NCBI RefSeq assembly: GCF_020991005.1
Contig: NZ_JAJLLW010000007.1
Coordinates: 175,223-239,222, forward strand
Reading direction: 5' to 3'
DNA from: Halomonas sp. CUBES01
GTDB lineage: Bacteria > Pseudomonadota > Gammaproteobacteria > Pseudomonadales > Halomonadaceae
DNA length: 64,000 bases
Below, one piece after another: positions 1 through 10,002 of the stretch. The stretch's first letter is position 1. Each line of letters opens with the position of its first letter. A program made the translations under genes and the position numbers. The notes beneath the pieces were generated by a model. The model was not told where the DNA came from and made no database searches. It worked only from the letters and a program-made list of their open reading frames with translations.

Positions 1-435
1 GAGCTGCTGGGCGCGTGCCAATGCCAGCACGCATAGAATGGTCAGCGAGATGATCATCAGCAGCCAGGCCGGCGTCGAAAGCTGCGGCGCGATCAGTATC
101 GCGCTGAGCAGACCGGCACTGATGTTGAAGGCAGCTACCCAGCTCATTTGCGGCAGCATGAACAGCGCAGCCCACGCCCAGATCAACAGGCCATGGCGTT
201 CCGGGGCGACGGCGATCAGCCCCAGCAGCAGAGCGCCTGGAAGTAACTGCCACGGTCGACCGCGCGAATAGCGATGGCTGAAGTCGAGCAGCAGGGCAGT
301 GATGAACAGCCAGCCTACCGAAAGCCACAGTACCAGTGCCGCAGGCGGGGATGCCGCCGGTGTCCATAAGGCAAGTGCCACGGCGGCTGCCAGCAAGTTG
401 ATCCTCAGCAGTCGTATTTTGTATTTATTTGGCAT
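1..435 (-). CDS. Membrane protein, N-terminal part only (possible sensor region of a GGDEF-type protein)
   Basis: The reading frame starts with ATG at 433-435 and stays open to the window edge, so only the first 145 residues are visible. They are almost entirely hydrophobic and form about five membrane segments separated by short charged loops (for example FSHRYSRGRP). The visible part ends in ALARAQQL, the kind of short helix that links a membrane domain to a cytoplasmic signalling domain. A membrane-anchored diguanylate cyclase is a reasonable guess, but no GGDEF residues lie in the window. The gene is divergent from proA across about 200 bases. That a real coding region exists is fairly sure; its function is not. 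Confidence 0.5.
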   Translation of the reverse strand, partial: MPNKYKIRLLRINLLAAAVALALWTPAASPPAALVLWLSVGWLFITALLLDFSHRYSRGRPWQLLPGALLLGLIAVAPERHGLLIWAWAALFMLPQMSWVAAFNISAGLLSAILIAPQLSTPAWLLMIISLTILCVLALARAQQL

Positions 436-634
436 GGTGGCTTACTATCAACCCTATGAGTGACGCGTCGCGTGATGGTGAGCACAAAAGGTGTAAAATG
501 ATCATCATTGACGTGACAAACAGTGTTAAATAGCCCTCTAGTATAGCGCTAAAGCGGCTTAGTATACTGCCCCACTGGTAACCCGATTGTCACGCTGCTG
601 AACGGATGACCACCGAGCAACCCATGGAGATCGC

Positions 635-1942
635 ATGAGCGTTACAACATCGTTAGACGACGATGCAAAGCTGTCCCTGCAGGCCGGCGACGTCGCGGCC
701 TATATGCAAGCGTTGGGCAAAGCCGCCCGCCAGGCGGCGAGCCAATTGCGCCGCGCTGACTCAGGCCAGAAAAATCGCGCCCTGATCGCCATGGCGAGTC
801 ACCTGGATGCCGCCCGTCCGGATCTGCTGGCGGCCAACGCCGGTGACCTGGCTCGCGGTCAGGAAAACGGCCTGGACGCGGCGCTTCTCGACCGCCTGGC
901 CTTGAGCGATGCGCGTATCGACGCCATGATCGAAGGACTTGAGCAAGTGGCGGCGCTACCCGACCCGGTGGGCGAAATCAACGATATGCGCTATCGCCCG
1001 AGCGGTATTCAAGTGGGCAAGATGCGTGTTCCGCTGGGGGTGATCGGAATTATCTACGAGTCGCGTCCCAACGTGACCATGGAAGCCGCCAGTCTGTGCC
1101 TCAAGGCGGGTAATGCGTGTGTCTTGAGGGGGGGATCCGAAGCACGAGACTCCAATGCGGCGATCAGCCTTTGCATTCAAGCGGGGTTGGTTGACGCGGG
1201 CCTGCCGCCAGGCAGCGTGCAGGTGGTCGCCACCAGCGACCGTGAGGCAGTCGGGGCGATGATCACCATGCCGGAGTATATCGATGTGATCATTCCGCGA
1301 GGTGGCAAGTCGCTGATCGAGCGCATTTCCCGCGAGGCCAAGGTGCCGGTCATCAAGCACCTGGACGGCGTTTGTCACGTCTATGTGCATAGCCTGGCGG
1401 ATCCAGCGAAGGCATTGGCGATTGCCGTCAACGCCAAGACGCACCGGTACGGCACCTGCAACACCATGGAAACGCTGCTGGTCGATGCGGCCGTTGCCGA
1501 TCTGCTGCTGCCGGAGCTGGCGCGCCGCTATGCCGAGCACGACGTCGAGCTGCGCGGCTGCGCGCAAACCCAGGCGTTGCTGCCCCAGGCGTTGCCGGCC
1601 AGCGAAGAGGACTGGGGCGCCGAATACCTGGCGCCGATACTCGCGATCAAGGTGGTGAACGATATCGACGAAGCCATCGCGCATATCGAGCGCTACGGGT
1701 CGCACCACACCGATGCGATTGTGACCGAAGACTACTCGCTGGCCCGCCGATTCATGGCCGAGGTAGACTCGAGCTCCGTCGTCGTCAATGCCTCGACCCG
1801 TTTTGCAGATGGCTTTGAGTACGGTCTGGGCGCGGAAATCGGCATCTCCACGGATAAGCTGCACGCCCGAGGGCCGGTAGGTCTTGAAGGCTTGACCACC
1901 CAGAAGTATGTGGTCATGGGTGACGGCCAGGTGCGTGAATGA
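635..1942 (+). CDS. proA: Gamma-glutamyl phosphate reductase
   Basis: ProA performs the second step of proline synthesis, the NADPH-dependent reduction of gamma-glutamyl phosphate to glutamate semialdehyde in the cytoplasm. The 435-residue protein has the family's aldehyde-dehydrogenase-like fold, with [14 protein letters not shown] near residue 135, the catalytic cysteine at about 275 in [10 protein letters not shown], and a C-terminal GLTTQKYVV. It is about 18 residues longer than E. coli ProA at the N-terminus. ATG at 635 follows a GGAGAT ribosome site. The stop overlaps the nadD start by four bases (ATGA), so the two are probably translated together. Proline is a compatible solute, which suits a halotolerant host. 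Confidence 0.97.
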   Translation: MSVTTSLDDDAKLSLQAGDVAAYMQALGKAARQAASQLRRADSGQKNRALIAMASHLDAARPDLLAANAGDLARGQENGLDAALLDRLALSDARIDAMIEGLEQVAALPDPVGEINDMRYRPSGIQVGKMRVPLGVIGIIYESRPNVTMEAASLCLKAGNACVLRGGSEARDSNAAISLCIQAGLVDAGLPPGSVQVVATSDREAVGAMITMPEYIDVIIPRGGKSLIERISREAKVPVIKHLDGVCHVYVHSLADPAKALAIAVNAKTHRYGTCNTMETLLVDAAVADLLLPELARRYAEHDVELRGCAQTQALLPQALPASEEDWGAEYLAPILAIKVVNDIDEAIAHIERYGSHHTDAIVTEDYSLARRFMAEVDSSSVVVNASTRFADGFEYGLGAEIGISTDKLHARGPVGLEGLTTQKYVVMGDGQVRE

Positions 1943-2604
1943 CCCGACCGGCTCGCATTGCCATGCTCGGCGGCACCTTTGATCCCGTCCATAACGGTCA
2001 TCTGCGCAGCGCGTTGGAACTGCGCGATGCGCTAGGGCTGGACGCCGTGCATATGATACCGGCCCCTCAGCCGCCGCTGCGTGACACCCCCCAGGTATCG
2101 CCCCGCCAGCGCCTGGCGCTGCTCGAGACGGCAATTGCCGATACGCCGGGCCTCAAGGCCGATGCTCGCGAGCTGGAGCGTGACGGTCCTTCCTACAGCG
2201 TGGACACGCTGCGTTCGCTGCGTGACGAATACGGCGAGCAGGCGCGACTGGTCATGGCGATTGGCTGGGACGCGTTCCTGCGCCTTGATCAATGGCGTGC
2301 CCCCGAGCAGCTGTTTGCTTATGCCCATCTGGTGGTGATTGCACGTCCCGGCCATGAAGAGACACCGTCATCGTCACTTGTGGAACTGCTGGGCGAACGC
2401 GAAGTCGATAGCGTGTCCCGGTTGATGGCCAAGCCTCATGGTCGCCTATTGCATGTAACGCTACCCTCGGCGATGGCCATTTCAGCGACCCATATCCGTC
2501 AGTGGCTGGGCGAGGGCAAGAGCATTCGCTATCTGGTGCCCGAGGCGGTTGAAAACGCCATTTTACATGAAGGGCTGTATCAGCGCTGGCAGTCCGTCTA
2601 TTAG
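1939..2604 (+). CDS. nadD: Nicotinate-nucleotide adenylyltransferase
   Basis: NadD adenylates nicotinate mononucleotide to deamido-NAD in NAD synthesis. The N-terminal nucleotidyltransferase signature [12 protein letters not shown] lies at residues 11-22, and the C-terminal ISATHIR motif of the family is present near residue 185. The length of 221 residues is typical. The start overlaps the proA stop by four bases. The order proA-nadD-rsfS-rlmH-mrdA-rodA is widely conserved in gammaproteobacteria, which supports the call. Confidence 0.97.
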   Translation: MTRPARIAMLGGTFDPVHNGHLRSALELRDALGLDAVHMIPAPQPPLRDTPQVSPRQRLALLETAIADTPGLKADARELERDGPSYSVDTLRSLRDEYGEQARLVMAIGWDAFLRLDQWRAPEQLFAYAHLVVIARPGHEETPSSSLVELLGEREVDSVSRLMAKPHGRLLHVTLPSAMAISATHIRQWLGEGKSIRYLVPEAVENAILHEGLYQRWQSVY

Positions 2605-2658
2605 TCGTTACAATGGCCCGCTTCATAAGCGCATTACACGGGGTTTTCGTTAGGAGAT

Positions 2659-3039
2659 ATGCACATCGATACATTAAAGAGCGTAGCGCTTGATGCGCTG
2701 GAAGAACTGAAGGCCCGCGATATCGCTCAGTTAGACGTCGCCGGACTGACCGACGTTGCCGACATCATGTTGATTGCGAGCGGCACCTCAACTCGCCACG
2801 TGGCGGCCCTTGCCCAGAACGTGGTTGAAAGGGCCAAAGCGGCCGGGCTGGCGCCTCGTGGCGTCGAAGGCGGCGACAACGCCGACTGGGTGCTGGTCGA
2901 TCTGAGCGACGTGATTGTTCATATCATGCTGCCTGAGGCCCGTGCTCTGTATGACCTGGAACGTCTGTGGGCCGACCTGCCCAGCGACACTGGCCTGCGC
3001 GAGCTTTCCGAGACTGACGAGCAGGCCAGCATGTCATGA
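2659..3039 (+). CDS. rsfS: Ribosomal silencing factor RsfS
   Basis: This 126-residue protein of the RsfS/Iojap family binds ribosomal protein L14 (uL14) and blocks joining of the 30S and 50S subunits when nutrients run out. The family core is clear: a DIAQLDVAGLTDVADIMLIASGTSTRHV stretch (in pieces, residues 20-48) and the NADWVLVDLSDVIVHIM segment around residues 75-90. A GGAGAT ribosome site precedes ATG at 2659. It is slightly longer than E. coli RsfS at the C-terminus. The stop overlaps the rlmH start by four bases. Confidence 0.95.
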   Translation: MHIDTLKSVALDALEELKARDIAQLDVAGLTDVADIMLIASGTSTRHVAALAQNVVERAKAAGLAPRGVEGGDNADWVLVDLSDVIVHIMLPEARALYDLERLWADLPSDTGLRELSETDEQASMS

Positions 3040-3503
3040 AGATCCGCCTGTTGGCGGTGGGCACCAAGATGCCCGCCTGGGTGGAAGAGGGTGTCGACAC
3101 CTACCGCAAGCGCTTGCCCAGGGACTTCAGTCTGGAGATCGAAGAGATAGCGCTTGGCCAGCGGGGCAAGAATGCCGATATTGCCAGGGCGCGCGAGCAG
3201 GAAGCGGAACGCATCCGCGGTAAGCTGCGCGGCAACGAACATGTGGTCGCGCTGGAGGTAAACGGCCATGCCTGGACCACCGAGCAGCTCGCCAGGCAAG
3301 CCGACGGCTGGCGGCTGCAGGGCCAGGATGTCGTGCTGCTGGTCGGCGGCCCCGACGGGCTCGACTCCGGCCTGTCGGCGGTGGCGCAACAGCGCTGGTC
3401 GCTATCGCCGCTGACCTTGCCACATCCGCTGGTTCGCATCATGCTCGCCGAGCAGCTTTATCGCGCCTGGACGCTGCTGGTCGGTCACCCCTACCATCGC
3501 TGA
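3036..3503 (+). CDS. rlmH: 23S rRNA (pseudouridine(1915)-N(3))-methyltransferase
   Basis: RlmH is a SPOUT-class methyltransferase that modifies pseudouridine 1915 in helix 69 of 23S rRNA. Its 155 residues match the E. coli protein exactly in length. The S-adenosylmethionine-binding knot region VVLLVGGPDGLD (about 108-119) and the C-terminal LPHPLVRIMLAEQLYRAW are characteristic. The start overlaps rsfS by four bases, and mrdA follows after about 60 bases. Confidence 0.96.
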   Translation: MKIRLLAVGTKMPAWVEEGVDTYRKRLPRDFSLEIEEIALGQRGKNADIARAREQEAERIRGKLRGNEHVVALEVNGHAWTTEQLARQADGWRLQGQDVVLLVGGPDGLDSGLSAVAQQRWSLSPLTLPHPLVRIMLAEQLYRAWTLLVGHPYHR

Positions 3504-3565
3504 TGGTTTCGCCGCCATATGCGATTGGGCGCCCGCCATTGAATGAATGAGAGTCAGTCACCGCT

Positions 3566-5473
3566 ATGCCACAGCGCGCCGACAAGCTTAAGAACACCGA
3601 GCAGGAACTGCGGATTTTTCGTGCGCGTGCGCTACTGGCCATGGTGGTCGTCGTTGCCTTGACGAGCCTGCTGGTGGGGCGGCTGGCGTACTTGCAGGTG
3701 GTTCAGCACGATGTCTACAGCACTCGGTCCGAAAAGAATCGTGTGCGCGTCGAGCCCCTGCCACCAAACCGGGGGCTGATATACGACCGCAACGGCGAGC
3801 TGCTGGCCGAAAACCGCCCGACCTATAACTTGACGCTGGTACGCGAGCGCGCCGACGACGTCGACGAAACCCTCGAGCTGCTGGTTGAGCTTCTCGACCT
3901 CAACGACGAAGAAACCAGTACCTTCTATGAGCGGTCCCAACAGTGGCAGCGCCCCTTTCAGCCGGTGCTGCTGGCCAGTGATCTGAGCGAGGAGCAAATC
4001 GCCCGTGTGGCTATCAACCGTCACCGGCTCCCGGGCGTTGAGGTGGAAGCCCAACTGCTGCGCTATTACCCGGATGCTGAAATCATGGCCCACACGCTGG
4101 GTTACGTGGGACGTATCAACGCCGAAGAACTCGCCAACCTGGATGCGACCCGCTACGCCGGTACGCACTTTATCGGTAAGACGGGTGTCGAGCGTTTCTA
4201 CGAAGACGACCTTCACGGTCAGGCGGGCCTGCGCAAGGTGGAAACCAACGCCCGGGGGCGCGTTTTGCGTGAATTGGGGCGCATCGACCCGGTGCCGGGC
4301 AAGGATCTGACGCTGACGTTGGACAAATCCTTGCAGCGGTTGGCCTACGAACTGATGGACGGTCGTCGCGGCTCAATTGTCGCTATCGAGCCCGATAGTG
4401 GTGAGATACTGGCCATGGTGTCCACGCCCGGGTTCGACAGCAATCAGTTCGTCACCGGCATCGACAGGGCCTCATACCAGGCCCTCCAGGAAAATCTCGA
4501 TCTGCCGTTGTTCAATCGTGCCATTCGCGGGCATTATCCCCCGGGTTCCACCATCAAACCGTTTCTCGCGCTGGGCGGGCTTGCTGAGGGGGCGATCACG
4601 CCAGATACCACCATCAACGACCCCGGCTATTACCAGTTACCCAATGATTCACGCCGCTATCGCAACTGGCTGCGCTGGGGCCATGGTCGAGTGGATCTGG
4701 AGCGTTCGCTGGCAGTGTCCAACAACACCTATTACTACTCGCTGGCCCATGAGATGGGCATCGATAGCCTCCATGAGCAGATGAGCAACTTTGGCTTTGG
4801 CCGGCGCGTTGCCCACGATGTGCAGGGCGAAAGCTCAGGATTGATGCCGTCCCGCGAGTGGAAGCGTGAGCGCTTCAACCAGCCTTGGTACCCGGGGGAG
4901 ACGCTGTCGGTGGGCATCGGTCAAGGTTACTGGCAGGTCACCCCGCTGCAGTTAGCGACCGCTACCGCTACGCTTGCCAATCGCGGAGAGTGGGTCAAGC
5001 CGCGCATTGCTCGCCAGATTGGCGACTCAACTCTTGAGCGGGATTTGCCTGATACGCCAGAGGATATCAATCTGGCCCAGGAGGATTGGTGGGACAGCGT
5101 CTTTAGCGGCATGGAGAAAGTGGTAAGCGGAAGTGAAGGCACCGCTCGGCGAACCGGGCGGGGGCTGGAGTACCGTATGGGCGGCAAGTCGGGTACCGCC
5201 CAGGTGTTCTCCCTCGGCCAGGATCAGCGTTACGACGCCGATGAGCTGGAAGAGCGCCTGCGGGATCATGCCCTGTTCATTGCCTTTGCCCCCATCGAAG
5301 ACCCGCAGATTGCCGTGGCGGTGATTGTCGAAAATGCCGGGGGCGGCAGTACCCATGCGGCGCACCTGGCCAGGGCCATGACCGATGAGTGGCTGCTCGA
5401 CGACGAGGCCCCGGAAGTCGACGAAGTACGCGAGACCCTGGAAACCGACACCAGCAACGTGGAGGGTAACTGA
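3566..5473 (+). CDS. mrdA: Penicillin-binding protein 2 (peptidoglycan D,D-transpeptidase)
   Basis: PBP2 crosslinks peptidoglycan during cell elongation as partner of RodA. A short cytoplasmic tail is followed by one membrane anchor at about residues 22-45, the dimerisation/pedestal domain, and the transpeptidase domain. The three active-site motifs are visible: S328-T-I-K in PPGSTIKP, SNN in LAVSNNTYYYS, and KSGT in GGKSGTAQ. Length (635) is normal for the family. rodA starts three bases after the stop, so the pair forms a tight operon and, with mltB-rlpA-dacA, a cell-wall gene block. Confidence 0.97.
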   Translation: MPQRADKLKNTEQELRIFRARALLAMVVVVALTSLLVGRLAYLQVVQHDVYSTRSEKNRVRVEPLPPNRGLIYDRNGELLAENRPTYNLTLVRERADDVDETLELLVELLDLNDEETSTFYERSQQWQRPFQPVLLASDLSEEQIARVAINRHRLPGVEVEAQLLRYYPDAEIMAHTLGYVGRINAEELANLDATRYAGTHFIGKTGVERFYEDDLHGQAGLRKVETNARGRVLRELGRIDPVPGKDLTLTLDKSLQRLAYELMDGRRGSIVAIEPDSGEILAMVSTPGFDSNQFVTGIDRASYQALQENLDLPLFNRAIRGHYPPGSTIKPFLALGGLAEGAITPDTTINDPGYYQLPNDSRRYRNWLRWGHGRVDLERSLAVSNNTYYYSLAHEMGIDSLHEQMSNFGFGRRVAHDVQGESSGLMPSREWKRERFNQPWYPGETLSVGIGQGYWQVTPLQLATATATLANRGEWVKPRIARQIGDSTLERDLPDTPEDINLAQEDWWDSVFSGMEKVVSGSEGTARRTGRGLEYRMGGKSGTAQVFSLGQDQRYDADELEERLRDHALFIAFAPIEDPQIAVAVIVENAGGGSTHAAHLARAMTDEWLLDDEAPEVDEVRETLETDTSNVEGN

Positions 5474-5475
5474 TC

Positions 5476-6633
5476 ATGCCATGGCAGGCCTTGGCCCGTT
5501 CAATGCGCGGTCGACCGGTGCGCCCCAGCGGCGGTATTCCCAAGCGGCGTAGTATCTGGGAGCGCATTCATCTGGATCCCTGGCTGCTCGGCCTGCTGCT
5601 GGTGCTGATGGGGGGCGGACTGCTGGTGATCTACAGCGCCTCGGGGCAGAGCATGAATGTGGTCATTGCCCAGGCCATTCGCTTTGCCGTCGCGCTATTT
5701 GCCATGCTGGTCGTGGCGCAGTTTTCGCCGATTTTCTTTTTGCGCTGGGCGCCCGTGGTTTACGGCATCGGGGTGCTGATGCTGCTGGCGGTGGAGCTGG
5801 TGGGTGATATCGGCATGGGCGCTCAGCGCTGGCTGGAGATTCCCGGTGTCATCCGCTTTCAGCCGTCGGAGATGATGAAACTGGCGGTGCCGATCATGGT
5901 GGCGGCGTACCTGTACCGCTGCGAGCTGCCACCCAAGTTGAAGGATATCGTGATCTGCGCGGTGATTATTGGTCTGCCCGTGTCGCTCATCGCCGCCCAG
6001 CCGGATTTGGGAACCTCGTTGCTTGTGGCCAGTGCGGCGATTATCGTCGTGTTGCTGGCCGGCTTGTCCTGGCGGCTGATCGGCCTTGTCGTTGCCCTGC
6101 TGGCGGCGGGGTGTCCGCTGCTGTGGATGAACCTGCATAACTACCAGCGGCAGCGCGTGCTGACCTTTCTCAACCCTGAAAGTGACCCGCTGGGGGCGGG
6201 CTGGAACATCATCCAGTCGACGACGGCAATTGGCAGCGGTGGTGTGTTCGGCAAGGGCTGGCTGCAGGGCACCCAGTCCCAGCTGGAGTTCCTACCCGAG
6301 CCGCATACCGATTTCATCGTCGCGGTGCTCGGAGAAGAGCTGGGTCTCATTGGCATGGTGGTGGTGATTTTTCTTTACCTGCTGATTGTCGGGCGTGGAC
6401 TTTGGCTGGCCAGCCAGTCGCAGAATACTTTCGGTCGTTTGGTCGCCGGCAGTATTATTCTGACGTTTTTTATCTATGTATTCGTCAATATCGGTATGGT
6501 GAGCGGCATACTGCCCGTGGTGGGAGTTCCTTTGCCGCTGGTCAGCTTCGGGGGAACCTCGAGCGTGACCTTGCTGGTGGGGTTCGGTATTCTCATGTCG
6601 ATTCATGCGCATCGTCGGCTACTTCCACGCTAG
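5476..6633 (+). CDS. rodA: Rod-shape-determining peptidoglycan glycosyltransferase RodA
   Basis: RodA is the SEDS-family glycosyltransferase that polymerises glycan strands in the elongasome together with PBP2. The 385 residues contain about ten membrane segments. Family signatures are the loop GAQRWLEIPGVIRFQPSEMMK (in pieces, about 116-136) and the C-terminal GVPLPLVSFGGTSSV. The N-terminus has a cytoplasmic extension of about 35 residues before the first helix. It is encoded directly behind mrdA with a two-base gap. Confidence 0.97.
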   Translation: MPWQALARSMRGRPVRPSGGIPKRRSIWERIHLDPWLLGLLLVLMGGGLLVIYSASGQSMNVVIAQAIRFAVALFAMLVVAQFSPIFFLRWAPVVYGIGVLMLLAVELVGDIGMGAQRWLEIPGVIRFQPSEMMKLAVPIMVAAYLYRCELPPKLKDIVICAVIIGLPVSLIAAQPDLGTSLLVASAAIIVVLLAGLSWRLIGLVVALLAAGCPLLWMNLHNYQRQRVLTFLNPESDPLGAGWNIIQSTTAIGSGGVFGKGWLQGTQSQLEFLPEPHTDFIVAVLGEELGLIGMVVVIFLYLLIVGRGLWLASQSQNTFGRLVAGSIILTFFIYVFVNIGMVSGILPVVGVPLPLVSFGGTSSVTLLVGFGILMSIHAHRRLLPR

Positions 6634-6680
6634 CGATGGCGCAAGCATAACAGTGCGCATTCCACAGGAGCAGCGAGCGA

Positions 6681-7721
6681 ATGAGTAAAGCCATAAGGAT
6701 GGCAGGTGTCGGCATACTGGGCGCCTTGATTGGCAGCCTGACGCTTCCCCTCATGGCTGAGGAGGGCAGTGGCGTTTTTAATCCCGACGACTACCCTCAG
6801 GCGCAGCGTCTTGTGAAAGGGCTTGAAGCCAAGGGAGTGCCTGCGGAATGGGCAAATCACCAGCTGCGCCAGGCCAAGCTTCGTCAGTCGGTGCTGGATG
6901 CCATGGCAGGGGCAGCCGAGCGGCACCTCGCGTGGCATGAGTATCGGGACATCTTCATTACCGACCAGCGCATTGAAGAAGGCGTGGCGTTCCAGCAGGC
7001 CCATGACGATGCGCTGGCCAAGGCCGAAGCCGTGTATGGCGTCCCGCGTGACATCATCACCGCCATTATCGGCGTCGAAACCTATTACGGGCGCTATCGC
7101 GGCAGCCACCCGGTGCTGGACTCACTGGCGACGCTGGCCTTCGAGCACCCGACGCGAGGCGAGTTTTTTACCCGTGAGCTTGCCGCCTTCCTACAGATCG
7201 CCCATGAGCAGCAGGTCGACCCCGCTACGCTATCGGGCTCCTACGCCGGCGCCATGGGCTATCCGCAGTTCATTCCGACAAGCTATCAGGCCTATGCCGT
7301 GGACTTCGACGACGACGGCCTGCGCGATCTGTGGAATAACCCGGTCGACGCGATCGGTAGCGTGGCCAACTATTTTGCGGAGCACGGCTGGCAGGAAGAC
7401 GGCGCTATTTACTATTCCGCCGAAGGGCCGGCGTCAGCGCCTGAGGGTCTTGCGGTGAACCAGATCACGACGCCCGGCACCTCGTTGAACACGTTGAAAA
7501 AAGCGGGCATCACGCCGGGTATGTCGCTGGAGGAGGGAGTGGCGGTATCGCCGCTGGTGCTAACCCAAGACGACGGTACACTTTCCTATCGGCTTGGTTT
7601 GCATAATTTTTACGTGATTACTCGCTACAATCACAGCCATCTTTATGCCATGGCGGTGACCGAACTGGCCGAGGCAATAGGGGATGCAACATCACAGGCA
7701 CAGGGTGAGAGTGACTTATGA
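6681..7721 (+). CDS. mltB: Membrane-bound lytic murein transglycosylase B
   Basis: MltB cleaves glycan strands of peptidoglycan with formation of 1,6-anhydro-muramic ends. An N-terminal signal peptide ends at about residue 26 (LPLMAEEGSG); no lipobox cysteine is visible, so the product is more likely soluble in the periplasm than lipidated. The catalytic glutamate is E133 in IIGVETYYGRYRG. The downstream SYAGAMGYPQFIPTSY and the WNNPVDAIGSVANYF segments are characteristic of the SltB family. The stop overlaps the rlpA start by four bases. Confidence 0.95.
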   Translation: MSKAIRMAGVGILGALIGSLTLPLMAEEGSGVFNPDDYPQAQRLVKGLEAKGVPAEWANHQLRQAKLRQSVLDAMAGAAERHLAWHEYRDIFITDQRIEEGVAFQQAHDDALAKAEAVYGVPRDIITAIIGVETYYGRYRGSHPVLDSLATLAFEHPTRGEFFTRELAAFLQIAHEQQVDPATLSGSYAGAMGYPQFIPTSYQAYAVDFDDDGLRDLWNNPVDAIGSVANYFAEHGWQEDGAIYYSAEGPASAPEGLAVNQITTPGTSLNTLKKAGITPGMSLEEGVAVSPLVLTQDDGTLSYRLGLHNFYVITRYNHSHLYAMAVTELAEAIGDATSQAQGESDL

Positions 7722-8674
7722 AGCATGACGCTAGTGTCTATCAGCGCCTTGGCGGCGCCGTCCTGGTGCTGGCACTGATCAGCGGCTGTGCCAGCCAGCA
7801 GCCGAGTGGGGTGGGCCAGTCGAGCGGCGACCGTTCCGCAGGAGCAATGGAGACAAAACAGAGTAATGACCGGGATACGGCCGGTGGGCGGTACGCGATG
7901 AGTGGTGATGCCTATCCACTCGATCCGCCGGATGTCTCTGACGTGCCGGATGCTCAACCTCGTGATGAACCTTATTCCCGTGCGGGCAATCGTCCAACCT
8001 ACGAAGTATGGGGCAAGACCTACCATGTACTGCCGGATGCGGATGGCTACAGCAAGCGCGGACTGGCCTCATGGTACGGTAAGAAATTTCACGGCTATGC
8101 CACCTCGAACGGTGAAATCTACGACATGTACAAGATGTCGGCGGCGCACCGTTCCCTCCCGCTGCCCACCTACGCCCGAGTGACCAACCAGCGCAATGGA
8201 CAGTCAGTGATCGTCAGGGTCAACGACCGCGGGCCTTTCCACAGCGACCGTGAAATTGATCTGTCCTATGCCGCCGCAGCGCGTCTGGATATCCTGGACG
8301 AAGGTACCGGCGAGGTAAAGGTGGAAGCGATTAATCCTGCTCAATGGCGGGCGCAGCGTTCAGGCGGCCGCTCGTCGGCACCAGAGCCTGAAACGTCCCC
8401 AACGCAGGCATCCCCGGCGCGCAGCAGCGAAGCTGAATCGGGGGCGGAAAACGACGCCTCAACGGTGTATCTGCAAATTGCCGCGCTGGGTGACGCCCGG
8501 ACCGCCGAGCAGCTGCAAGCACGCTTGAGCGACGAACTAGCACATCAGGTAAGGGTTCAGGCCCGTGATGATGTGTATCGTGTTCAGGTGGGCCCGGTTG
8601 CGGCCGACCAGGAGGCTGAAGCCCGTAAAGCATTGCACGATGCGGGCTTTACCGATGTGTTTATCGTGCGATAA
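7718..8674 (+). CDS. rlpA: Septal ring lytic transglycosylase RlpA family lipoprotein
   Basis: RlpA proteins bind denuded glycan at the division site and, in Pseudomonas, act as lytic transglycosylases. The N-terminus is a lipoprotein signal with the lipobox LISGC at about residues 22-26. A low-complexity linker leads to the double-psi beta-barrel domain (GLASWYGKKFHGYATSNGE to VIVRVNDRGPF, about 110-190). A second linker leads to a C-terminal SPOR domain (about 245-318; YLQIAALGDARTAEQL). Start ATG at 7718 overlaps mltB. The arrangement mltB-rlpA-dacA is conserved in many gammaproteobacteria. Confidence 0.95.
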   Translation: MKHDASVYQRLGGAVLVLALISGCASQQPSGVGQSSGDRSAGAMETKQSNDRDTAGGRYAMSGDAYPLDPPDVSDVPDAQPRDEPYSRAGNRPTYEVWGKTYHVLPDADGYSKRGLASWYGKKFHGYATSNGEIYDMYKMSAAHRSLPLPTYARVTNQRNGQSVIVRVNDRGPFHSDREIDLSYAAAARLDILDEGTGEVKVEAINPAQWRAQRSGGRSSAPEPETSPTQASPARSSEAESGAENDASTVYLQIAALGDARTAEQLQARLSDELAHQVRVQARDDVYRVQVGPVAADQEAEARKALHDAGFTDVFIVR

Positions 8675-8743
8675 TTGCGCACCATTTTTTATGTCGACGC
8701 GTACTGCGGGTCGTGTCCTTTTCAAGTTAACGAGACTGTTACC

Positions 8744-9943
8744 ATGAGTGTGTTGAATACCCTTTTTTCTTCCGCCCGACTGTGCGTTTTGGCCGCCGCG
8801 CTGGTGATCACTCCTTCCGTCGATGCCCAGGAGGTGCCGCAGCCGCAAACCCTCATACCGGCGCCTCCCCAGTTGGCTGCCAAATCATGGATCCTGATGG
8901 ATGCTGACAGCGGTGAGGTGCTGGCCGAGCATGAAGCTGATAAGCGCCTGCCACCGGCCAGTTTGACCAAGCTGATGACCGCCTATCTGGTGGAGCGCGA
9001 ACTTGACCGCGGCAGCATTGCCCTCGACGACCAGGTTAGCATCAGCGAGAACGCCTGGCGCACTGGGGGCTCCAAGATGTTTGTGGAAGTCGGCGATCAG
9101 GTGGCCGTTGAAGACTTGCTGCACGGTATCGTCATCGTCTCCGGGAACGATGCCAGCGTGGCCATGGCCGAGCACCTGGCAGGAGGTGAAGCGCCGTTCG
9201 CTGATTTGATGAACCAGCACGCGGCGCGTCTGGGAATGAACAACTCGAACTTCGAAAACCCCACCGGGCTTCCAGGAGAAAACCATTACTCCTCGGCGCG
9301 TGACATGGCGTTGCTGACACAGCACATTGTCAACGACTACCCCGAGCATTACGCGATCTATTCCCAGCGTAACTTTACCTATGGTGGCATCGAACAGCCC
9401 AACCGTAATCGCCTGCTATGGCGTGACCCTTCGGTTGACGGCTTGAAGACTGGCTGGACGTCAGAGGCTGGTTATTGCCTGGTGTCGTCGGCCAAGCGTG
9501 ACGATATGCGGCTGATCTCGGTGGTCATGGGCACCGATTCTGAAGAAGCCCGCGCCCAGGAAACCCAGAAGCTACTCAGTTACGGCTTCCGCTTTTTTGA
9601 AACCATGAACCTCTACGACCGTGGCGCCGTGCTGGCAACGCCGCGGGTCTGGGGTGGTGATATCAACGAAGTCCGCGTCGGTGTCGATGAGAAAGTCACC
9701 ATGACGCTGCCGCGCAACCGCAACGACGAGCTGCGTGCGCGATTGAACCTTAACGCCGATCTCCAGGCACCCCTGACTGTGGGCGACGAAGTCGGCACGC
9801 TGGAGATTCACATGGGTGACCGCGTCGTTGGTGAACGGCGCCTGGTTGCCCTGGAAGACGTCGAAGAAGGCGGCTTTTTCAAGAAGCTTCTTGATCAGGT
9901 GCGGCGTTTCTTCTCCAACCTGATCAGTGATTTTACTGACTAG
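8744..9943 (+). CDS. dacA: D-alanyl-D-alanine carboxypeptidase (PBP5/6 type)
   Basis: This low-molecular-weight PBP removes the terminal D-alanine from stem peptides. ATG at 8744 is preferred over upstream alternatives because it opens directly into a signal peptide (cleavage near VDAQE). The active-site motifs are S73-L-T-K, S133-G-N and K235-T-G. The C-terminal beta domain is followed by an amphipathic tail (FFKKLLDQVRRFFSNLISDF) that anchors these enzymes to the inner membrane. Length (399 residues) is typical. It lies 69 bases after rlpA. Confidence 0.95.
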   Translation: MSVLNTLFSSARLCVLAAALVITPSVDAQEVPQPQTLIPAPPQLAAKSWILMDADSGEVLAEHEADKRLPPASLTKLMTAYLVERELDRGSIALDDQVSISENAWRTGGSKMFVEVGDQVAVEDLLHGIVIVSGNDASVAMAEHLAGGEAPFADLMNQHAARLGMNNSNFENPTGLPGENHYSSARDMALLTQHIVNDYPEHYAIYSQRNFTYGGIEQPNRNRLLWRDPSVDGLKTGWTSEAGYCLVSSAKRDDMRLISVVMGTDSEEARAQETQKLLSYGFRFFETMNLYDRGAVLATPRVWGGDINEVRVGVDEKVTMTLPRNRNDELRARLNLNADLQAPLTVGDEVGTLEIHMGDRVVGERRLVALEDVEEGGFFKKLLDQVRRFFSNLISDFTD

Positions 9944-10002
9944 GTAGCGACTGTCTTACTGTCGTGGATAGACCTACCATTTGCCAAATCAGTGAGTGTG
10001 AC

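Noticed and set aside
956..2134. Open frame of about 390 codons opposite proA and nadD
   Set aside because: It spans two well-supported genes on the other strand and shows no family motif.
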